Shown piece after piece: positions 58,201 through 64,000 of a stretch of 64,000 nucleotides of DNA. Every line of letters begins with the position of its first letter. Position 1 is the first letter of the stretch. Made by a program: the position numbers and the translations under genes. The stretch is from Gemmatimonadota bacterium (lineage in GTDB: Bacteria > Gemmatimonadota > Gemmatimonadetes > Longimicrobiales > RSA9), in contig SLCC01000020.1 in the NCBI GenBank assembly GCA_007126035.1, positions 56,567 through 120,566 of the forward strand, written 5' to 3'. Below the pieces are notes generated by a model that worked only from the letters and a program-made list of their open reading frames with translations, did not search any database and was not told where the DNA came from.

Positions 58201-58377
58201 ACACTCCCGGCAGGTGGTCCGGTACCAGGTCGATGTCCCGGGGACCACCTCCTCGGGCTGAACCAGATAGGGTATCAGCCGCTCCGGCTCCCGGGCGCAC
58301 CCCGCCATGGCCGCGCCGGCACCGGCCACGCCCAGCACCTTCAGGAAATTTCTGCGTTCCATTCCGTTCGAGGACAT
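55267..58377 (-). CDS. actB: Alternative complex III subunit ActB (Tat signal, molybdopterin-oxidoreductase-like and FeS domains)
   Basis: MERRNFLKVLGVAGAGAAMAGCARE; CRECPAGCGMTVRTREG; CIGCSACLTACQAENN, CQHCGNAPCEPVCPV, CSNNCPYKVRYFNYF, CAQTCPGNAIVFG. Confidence 0.95.
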   Translation of the reverse strand: MSSNGMERRNFLKVLGVAGAGAAMAGCAREPERLIPYLVQPEEVVPGTSTWYRTTCRECPAGCGMTVRTREGRAVKAEGNPESPISSGRLCARGQASLHGLYDPDRIPQALAREGESWARLSWDQAEQQLADALGRAGGNAVLLSRPEPGSMDRLVDDWCQAMGVRRVVFDPFDHEPIRAAYRALYGRDTLPVHDFSRAEFVVSFGADFMETWLSPVQYAHDFVQAQAYAGGRHGRFVSVTPHQSLTDLNADTWLAARPGTEHLVALALARLVADRTGHAGAAAALLEEVDPGAYTGAAGVSQDQAVLVAEEFVNGGRSLAVGPGVASSHAAAVTLAVAVVALNEAAGNVGRTVWPGPAGPERTTHAGLATLIEEMRAGQVPALLVRGPNPLYDLPSADAAREALDAVPFIASFSPWLDETSARAHLLLPDHHFLEAWGDYDPVPGVHSLVQPVMTPVFQTKHTGDVLLSAARRGGAALPTQAATYYDYLREQWRDVHGRVGSPGQFDEWWVTTLQKGLVVTGDYQQPEALAAAAPPQDLPLEPQALAGDGELHLVVYPSYRFYDGRLANRPWLQELPDPVSKHTWGTVVEINPRTADELGLDNGHLVEVSTPGGTVEVPVWRHPGIREDTIAIQLGQGHEGMGRYARDKGINAIRLLDPIYDPHSGGLVRVQTMASVVPTGRWERQPFSSEQLTQQGRNIFRTTTVAAAVEADRRPVLPSAPAAPRPDPDPEEREPGGLHMGPPDAPAESGYGVHVHPNEAVVHQLQETGGFAPVAVPSGPADYPPPGTHYGEYTEDQPRWAMTIDMERCIGCSACLTACQAENNIGMVGPELVSQGRLIQWLRIERYFDLDGDGEPEGTTFLPMLCQHCGNAPCEPVCPVYASYHTPDGLNAQVYNRCVGTRYCSNNCPYKVRYFNYFSYDWPEPLNWQLNPDVSVRERGIMEKCTFCVQRIRDAEHQARLQGRPVRDGEILPACAQTCPGNAIVFGNIKDPNSRVAQVSSSGRSFRVLEDLNTAPGVIYLKKVVDDRAGGADL

Positions 58378-58385
58378 GACCAGGC

Positions 58386-58898
58386 TCAGTAGTGGCAGAC
58401 GAAGCAGTCGGTGCGGGCATCACTCTCGCGATGACACTGGATGCACCAGCCCATGTTCAACGACTCCACCTGCTCCATGACCGCCATCGTCTCCACCGGA
58501 CCGTGACACTCCTGGCACTCCAGACCCGCCACCACGTGCAGCATGTGCGGGAAGCGGGCATGGTCCGGCAGCTTGTGCACCCGCACCCACGGGATCTGCT
58601 CGCCAGCGTTCCAGTACGCCGTCAACACCCGCACTGCCGGGCTGTCCGCCGCCACCAGAGGCACGCCCCCCGGAAGGTGACAGCCGGCGCACACCTCCAT
58701 GGACGGGATGCCCGCCGAGATCGACCGCTCCGCCGACGAGTGGCAGTAGAGACACGGTATCTGGTGCGTCCCGGCGTGAACATCGTGCGGGAACGGGATC
58801 GGCTGCTCGACCGGGCCACGGGTGGTGCCGCCCGCGATCACGATTCCCAGCATGACTATCACCACGACCCCAAGGGCTATGAGGATGCCTCGTCCCAT
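58386..58898 (-). CDS. actA: Alternative complex III subunit ActA, pentaheme cytochrome c
   Basis: Five CXXCH motifs: CLYCH, CAGCH, CQECH, CIQCH, CFVCH; single N-terminal TM. Confidence 0.93.
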   Translation of the reverse strand: MGRGILIALGVVVIVMLGIVIAGGTTRGPVEQPIPFPHDVHAGTHQIPCLYCHSSAERSISAGIPSMEVCAGCHLPGGVPLVAADSPAVRVLTAYWNAGEQIPWVRVHKLPDHARFPHMLHVVAGLECQECHGPVETMAVMEQVESLNMGWCIQCHRESDARTDCFVCHY

Positions 58899-59255
58899 CC
58901 GTTGTCAATGCAAGGGGCCATGTCGTGCGCCCGACTACAAAAAACCAGGGGATTTCCCCACCGGCAGAAGCGGGGAATATTGACGTGCCGCTCCAGCAGG
59001 CGCAACCCCACCTCGAGGTGATCACGACCGCTGACATCAACCGGCCATGGCGGGCCAGCTCTCGCGGCCGCTTGGTCCTGTGAGGCAAGGGGTCATCGAT
59101 TGGCCAGCGGTGGAGACTGGTGCTCCGATGCCGAAGGCCCGTATTGTACGGGGAGCGGGAAACGGCTGACGTCGCAAGGCCCAGGGCTTGCGTGTCCGGT
59201 TCATCGCGGCCACTCGATCCAGGGCGGCATTTTTTTGAGCACAAGCGAGCCGACA

Positions 59256-60011
59256 ATGAGCAGACGTATCGTTACCATCGCCCTGGGGCTCCTGCCACTG
59301 CTGGCGGGTTGCGCCGCGCTGCTCCGGGCGCCCCCCCCGGAGTTGGACGCCACCCTCCGGCTTTCTGCGGGGCTGGAGGCGTTGGACGAGGGCAGACACA
59401 GCCAGGCGTATGAGGAGTTGGCCTGGGTTGCGACCAGTTGCGCTGGTCGGGCAGCGGGCCTCGAAGCCCGCGTCGCCCTGGCGGCCCTGGAGCTGGACCC
59501 GCGCAATCCGGTGGGTCGCCCGGAAGTGGGCACCGAGCTGCTGGGACAGATCATCCTGGGCACCCGAACGCCAGAGTGGATCCGTCCCATCGCCGAGTCG
59601 ACGTACCTCCTGGCTCTGGCGCTTGGTGCGCCGGAACCCGAGGAAGCGGAGCCGATCGATGCAGAAGCAGAAGTCGAGCGGCCGTTGCCCATACCTCCGC
59701 CAGCGGACGATCGGACTCCGGAGGATCAGGAACAACGCGAGCCGCCGGCCTCGCCGCCCCCTGTTGAACCCGTTCCGGCAGAGGGGGTGCACGGCTGCGG
59801 CTCGGTGCTCGAGGAGACGGACACGCCGACGCTGGTGCTTCCTCTTCTCCCAGGCCCCTCCCTGGTGGAGATCCTTGCCGAAGCGGAGGCGGGGCGGGCG
59901 CAGGCGGAAGAGCGCATACAGGCCCTGGAAGCGGAGCTCGAGCGGATCCGGCTGGAGCTGGCGCAGACGCGCGGTGAGCTGGAACGGATCCGACGTACCC
60001 TCCAGCCCTGA
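59256..60011 (+). CDS. Predicted lipoprotein with C-terminal coiled coil
   Basis: Lipobox LLAGCAALL; Pro-rich linker; AEERIQALEAELERIRLELAQTRGELERIRRTL coiled coil. Confidence 0.75.
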   Translation: MSRRIVTIALGLLPLLAGCAALLRAPPPELDATLRLSAGLEALDEGRHSQAYEELAWVATSCAGRAAGLEARVALAALELDPRNPVGRPEVGTELLGQIILGTRTPEWIRPIAESTYLLALALGAPEPEEAEPIDAEAEVERPLPIPPPADDRTPEDQEQREPPASPPPVEPVPAEGVHGCGSVLEETDTPTLVLPLLPGPSLVEILAEAEAGRAQAEERIQALEAELERIRLELAQTRGELERIRRTLQP

Positions 60012-60017
60012 CCTGCC

Positions 60018-61475
60018 GTGACCGTCCGCCTCCGCCTGCTCCTGACCCTGGGTGCCATCATCGTGCTCATGGCTCTGCCGGCCGTCTACGGCATGACCCA
60101 GCTCCAGCGACTGCGGGAGATGGTCGAGGCCCTGGAATCGATCCACGCCGGAGATGTCCTGGCGCTCGGCAGGCTGCGGGAATCACTGTCCGAGCTGGAC
60201 CGGCTGAAGCGGAGCTATGTGGCCACCCCCAGGGAAGAGTTCCGGCAGGGAATGCATTCGCAGATCTCCCTGGCCCAGTCCCAGTTGGGGCTGCTATCTC
60301 GCTCGGAGTTCACTGACGAAGTAGCTCGGCCCCTCGCGCTCGTGGACAACCTCGCCCTGGCGACCCGTCACCTCGAAAGGCTCGTCGAGGCGGAGCGCTA
60401 CGGTGAGGCGACCCAGTATTTCGACGCCGTCAAGCCCGTCCTGGACGAAGCCCGGATCGCACTGGACCCCCTGGCCCGGGCCCTCGAAGAGCGGGGCAGG
60501 GTGACACAGGCTGAGGCCCGGCAGGTCAGCGCTGCGGCGACCCGCACCACCACGCTGGTGGTAGTCCTGGCCCTCCTGTTGACCGGTGCGTTGGGGCTGT
60601 GGACAACTGGCGCGCTGTCCCGCCCGTTGCGCCGATTGAACGCGGCGACGGCCGCCGTGGCCGATGGCGACTTCCTGTCTCCCGCAGACCTGCCGTACGA
60701 CCGGGACGACGAGATCGGCGACCTGTCCCGCGCCTTCGGTACCATGACCGAACGGCTGGCGGAACTGGACCGGCTGAAGGCGGAATTCGTAAGCCTGGCC
60801 ACCCACGAGCTGAAGACGCCCATCAACGTGATCGGCGGCTATGCCGAGCTACTGGAGGAGGGGCTCTACGGTGAGCTGGACCAGAAGCAGCGCGACGTGT
60901 TGGCCCTGATCCAGGAGCAGACCCGCGTGCTCACGCGCCTGGTGAACCAGCTCCTGGACCTGTCCCGGTTCGAGGCGGGCGGTGTGCCCGTTGAGTTGGC
61001 TCCAGTGGAGCTGTCGGCGCTCCTGCGAGAGGTGGACATGGCCTTCCGGGCGCTGGCCACACAGAAACAGGTCACGTTCACGGTCGAGCCCGACCCTGAC
61101 CTGCCTGCCACGGCCGTGCTCGACCCGGACCGGATCCGCCATGAGGTGCTGGGCAACCTGTTGTCAAACGCATTGAAGTTCACGCCCACGGGCGGGGAGG
61201 TCCGGGTCCGGGCCTGGCCGCAGGACCAGGCCCTGCACCTGGAAGTGCGGGACACAGGGGTCGGCATCCCGCCGGACCAGATCCCACACATCTTCGACAA
61301 GTACTACCAGGTGGGGTCCGACGCCCGGTCAAAGGGGGCCGGGCTGGGGCTGGCGATCGTGAAGCATGTGATCGAGGCCCATGGCGGGCGGATTAGGGCG
61401 GAGAGCGAGCTGGGCGATGGGACATGCTTCCACGTGGTCCTGCCACAGCCGCCGGAGATACCCGGGATGGCATGA
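60018..61475 (+). CDS. Sensor histidine kinase (periplasmic helical sensor, HAMP, HisKA, HATPase)
   Basis: Two TM segments; HAMP; H-box FVSLATHELKTPINVIGGYAELL; N-box NLLSNALKF; DTGVGIPPDQIPHIFDKYYQ; GAGLGLAIVKHVIEAHGG. Confidence 0.96.
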   Translation: MTVRLRLLLTLGAIIVLMALPAVYGMTQLQRLREMVEALESIHAGDVLALGRLRESLSELDRLKRSYVATPREEFRQGMHSQISLAQSQLGLLSRSEFTDEVARPLALVDNLALATRHLERLVEAERYGEATQYFDAVKPVLDEARIALDPLARALEERGRVTQAEARQVSAAATRTTTLVVVLALLLTGALGLWTTGALSRPLRRLNAATAAVADGDFLSPADLPYDRDDEIGDLSRAFGTMTERLAELDRLKAEFVSLATHELKTPINVIGGYAELLEEGLYGELDQKQRDVLALIQEQTRVLTRLVNQLLDLSRFEAGGVPVELAPVELSALLREVDMAFRALATQKQVTFTVEPDPDLPATAVLDPDRIRHEVLGNLLSNALKFTPTGGEVRVRAWPQDQALHLEVRDTGVGIPPDQIPHIFDKYYQVGSDARSKGAGLGLAIVKHVIEAHGGRIRAESELGDGTCFHVVLPQPPEIPGMA

Positions 61476-62392
61476 ACCGTACGTGGGACGTGGTGATCGT
61501 GGGCGGCGGCCCGGCCGGTCTCTCGGCGGGGTACTGGCTGGCCAGGTACCGGAGGCGCACCATGGTCCTGGATGACGCCCGGCCGCGGAACGAACGTGCG
61601 TGGGCAGTGCACGGGTACCCGGGCTTGAAGGACCTGCGACCCGGCGACCTGAGACGACGCCTGCAGGACCAGGCCATCGAAGCAGGCGCCCTGATCCAGC
61701 GGCGGCGAGTGGTGGCCATCGGGGGAGAGCGAGGCTCGTTCCAGGTAGAAGACAGCAGCGCCGAAATGGTGATCGCGCGACGGGTGGTGCTGGCGTACGG
61801 CCGGACGGACCGGCTGCCGGACGTGAAGGGTCTGCACGAGTTGTACGGTACGTCCGTCTTCCATTGCCCGGACTGCGACGGCCCCAGCGTAGCCGACTGC
61901 CAGGTAGGGGTACTGGGCCACGACCGGCATGCGGCCGCTCTGGCCCTCTACCTCCTCACCTGGGCCGGCGGCGTGTTGCTGCTGACCAGCGGGCTCGAAC
62001 CCGACCTGTCGCCCACGTCCCTGGAGACCCTGGACCGGTATGACATCGGGATAGAGACCGCACCCGTGCTGGAGCTCGAGGGGCAGGAGGGCAGCCTCCA
62101 ACGTATCGTGCTGGCTGACGGCAGGCGGCTGGGATTGGACGCGCTCTTCTTCCACTGGGGCTCGGACCCGGCCGCTGAGCTGGCCCGTGACAGCGGCTGT
62201 CGCTTGCTTCCCACAGGTGACGTGGTGGCGGATCCCGCGACGCTCGAGACGTCGGTCCGGGGTATCTACGCGGCGGGCGACATCGTGGGCAGACCGTACC
62301 TGGCAATCAGCGCTGCAGCGGAGGGCGTCAGGGCGGCCCTGTCCATCCACCGCTCGCTGCTGCCCGATGACTTCCAGCTCGGGACTCATTGA
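61472..62392 (+). CDS. NAD(P)/FAD-dependent oxidoreductase, thioredoxin-reductase-like
   Basis: DVVIVGGGPAGLSAGYWLARYRR; FHCPDCDGPSVAD; GIYAAGDIVGRPYLAISAAAEG; 4-bp overlap with the kinase gene. Confidence 0.88.
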   Translation: MNRTWDVVIVGGGPAGLSAGYWLARYRRRTMVLDDARPRNERAWAVHGYPGLKDLRPGDLRRRLQDQAIEAGALIQRRRVVAIGGERGSFQVEDSSAEMVIARRVVLAYGRTDRLPDVKGLHELYGTSVFHCPDCDGPSVADCQVGVLGHDRHAAALALYLLTWAGGVLLLTSGLEPDLSPTSLETLDRYDIGIETAPVLELEGQEGSLQRIVLADGRRLGLDALFFHWGSDPAAELARDSGCRLLPTGDVVADPATLETSVRGIYAAGDIVGRPYLAISAAAEGVRAALSIHRSLLPDDFQLGTH

Positions 62393-62748
62393 CTGAACCT
62401 GGCGGCGCCAGCCCGGGAGCCCCTACTTTCCACCTCATGCGACGCGATCCACGCACCTCGAGCCACCTGGCTACGATCAGCCATGACGGCCTGTTCTGGG
62501 ACGCGTACCTCGAGCTCGACAACGCCCAGCACCACCCGGTCCGCGGCCGCATAGCGTTCTCCGCGGCGGGCGACCCCGACCTCGAGCCGGTCAGGACGGC
62601 GGTCATCTTCATCGAGGATACGGCGCAGGATGTGCTGGCCCGGGCCCGGGATTTCAAGTCCCACCAACTGGTGGCCCTGCTCCGGTCCTGCATACCCGAG
62701 GAGCCGCAGCAACCCGGGACCGGCGGGTCAGCGCCCGGGGACGACTGA
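62389..62748 (+). CDS. Small hypothetical protein translationally linked to the oxidoreductase
   Basis: TTG start overlapping the upstream stop; LATISHDGLFWDAYLELDNAQHHPVRGRIAFSAAG; alternative ATG at 62437. Confidence 0.5.
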   Translation: MTEPGGASPGAPTFHLMRRDPRTSSHLATISHDGLFWDAYLELDNAQHHPVRGRIAFSAAGDPDLEPVRTAVIFIEDTAQDVLARARDFKSHQLVALLRSCIPEEPQQPGTGGSAPGDD

Positions 62749-62777
62749 CGCTCCCAGGGCGGCGGCCGGGGGCTGGC

Positions 62778-63485
62778 CTAGTCGTCCGCCCACGCTTGCA
62801 GCGACGCCTGCCCCGCTCGGGCGAACACGTGGTACGGGTACTGGTGGCAGTCCGGGGTATTAGTACCGCGGACGCAGCCGTTGTAACGAAGCAACGCCCG
62901 CTCCAGGTTACCACCGGTCTGGCGGAAATAGTACGCGAATATCCTGACGCCATGGCAGATGTTGGCGTCCACGTCCTCCAGGTCCGGCTCGCAGGCCGGC
63001 CACTGGCCTTCGTGGAAGGGCATGACCTGCATGAGCCCGACAGCGCCCACTGGGCTCCTGATCACGGGGTCGAGCCACGGGTTCTCCACCAGGAGCACTG
63101 CCAGCAACAGCCTCGGCTCCATCTCTACCGCGTTGCTCTCCCGCACCAGCGCGACCGCCACCTGTTCTGCCAGTTCTGGATCGGCGCCGTAGGTGAGAAG
63201 AACCCGCTCGAGCGGCGCCACTGTCGTGCGGTAGTATTCGTTGAGTTCCGCCCAACCACCGGTCAGGCGGCGTATTCTGTCCTCGATTTCGTCGAGCTCC
63301 GGCGTCGAGGTCTCGGATTCGCCCCTCTCTGACCCGGCCGCGGCCGCTTCCCGGACCGACTCCACCGGCGCTCCCGCATAGAGCGACCCCACGACCAGGC
63401 CCATGCCCACCATGGAGGCCGCCGAAACCATTGACAATCGCCCGCGCCTGGAACGACAGACGGATCTCACCATTTGCAAGTCCAT
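62778..63485 (-). CDS. Lytic transglycosylase-like SLT-domain protein, paralogue of 44897-45703
   Basis: AVLLVENPWLDPVIRSPVGAVGLMQVMPFHEGQWPACEPDL...RALLRYNGCVRGTNTPDCHQYP. Confidence 0.82.
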   Translation of the reverse strand: MDLQMVRSVCRSRRGRLSMVSAASMVGMGLVVGSLYAGAPVESVREAAAAGSERGESETSTPELDEIEDRIRRLTGGWAELNEYYRTTVAPLERVLLTYGADPELAEQVAVALVRESNAVEMEPRLLLAVLLVENPWLDPVIRSPVGAVGLMQVMPFHEGQWPACEPDLEDVDANICHGVRIFAYYFRQTGGNLERALLRYNGCVRGTNTPDCHQYPYHVFARAGQASLQAWADD

Positions 63486-63677
63486 GTCACTCATACTCCT
63501 GTCTACTGGCCCAAAAAAGGCCCTGGATCGGCTCCCGGGCCCATTCGGGGCAGCCAATCTTTGCAAGGTGCATACCCGTCAACCGGAGCGTATGTGGAAA
63601 ACGTGGATTACATTTGCGTTTCTAGCAGCGGCCACTGTATCTTTTTGTCTTGTCAAAGGACAAGGAGAGATCACCAA

Positions 63678-63878
63678 ATGGCGCTCTACAGGACCCTGTA
63701 TTACGGGGATATGACAGTTGGCGTTGGCGGACGGGTCACAATCCCACAGGAGATACGGGACGACCTGGGGATCGGGGACGGTGATCTCATGACGGTCCGG
63801 GTGGAGGAGAGTCCGGACGGGACGCGACAGATGGTGATGTGGCGGGCAAAGGAGCAGCGCGACGAAGGGGAGGACTAG
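63678..63878 (+). CDS. AbrB/SpoVT-like DNA-binding domain protein
   Basis: MTVGVGGRVTIPQEIRDDLGIGDGDLMTVRVEE; AGGAGAG ribosome-binding site. Confidence 0.75.
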   Translation: MALYRTLYYGDMTVGVGGRVTIPQEIRDDLGIGDGDLMTVRVEESPDGTRQMVMWRAKEQRDEGED

Positions 63879-63883
63879 CCTAG

Positions 63884-64000
63884 TACTACTGTGTCATAAA
63901 AGTATTGCTGCTGTCGGTGGGCCGGCGTATCTTTGAGGCATGGCGACGGGCGATGTGGATCGCGCGCGGTTCGAGCGCTATATGGATCGGTTGGCAGAGG
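63884..64000 (+). mobile_element. Left end of an IS701-like insertion sequence, truncated by the window edge
   Basis: Starts near CCTAGTACTACTGTGTCATAAAAG; ATG at 63940 encodes MATGDVDRARFERYMDRLAE..., resembling IS701 transposase N-termini. Confidence 0.6.

Noticed and set aside
58899-59255. Possible terminator near the CCAGGGGATTTCCCC / poly-A stretch and the T7 run at 59230
   Set aside because: Stem is only about 4 bp next to the T/A runs; not convincing.

Overview
64 kb window of high-GC bacterial chromosome. It is gene-dense and mostly housekeeping or metabolic. The gene content (pentaheme ActA plus ActB-F alternative complex III, S46 peptidase, two short SigA-like sigma factors, Opp/Dpp transporter, split glycine cleavage genes) suggests a Gemmatimonadota-like or related phylum; this placement is inference only. 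From left to right the main content is: an AI-2E transporter gene with an in-frame amber codon (truncated by the window edge); ssb; rsgA and a sigma-70 factor; a PP2C phosphatase and HD hydrolase; a BamA/TamA-like protein; a small methyltransferase/SRPBCC cyclase/KAS II cluster; a second sigma factor behind a promoter-plus-terminator leader; a second ssb; polA; csp; slt; exbB; an oppFDCBA operon; lipoate ligase and gcvP; a flavin oxidoreductase; a Na+/solute symporter; msrA; gcvH; two acyl-CoA dehydrogenases; an AraC-like regulator with a TPR protein; a GroES-like protein and hslO; two related lytic transglycosylases; peptidases; a trmJ-like methylase; the actABCDEF operon; a lipoprotein/histidine kinase/FAD oxidoreductase cluster; and an AbrB protein beside the start of an IS701-like element at the right edge. 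I found no rRNA, tRNA or CRISPR array and no obvious defence island. The best leads are the sRNA/attenuator-like leader of the second sigma factor, the lipoprotein-histidine kinase-oxidoreductase cluster, the KAS/cyclase/methyltransferase cluster, and a 169-bp structured intergenic repeat. All family calls come from reading the translations; no database search was run.
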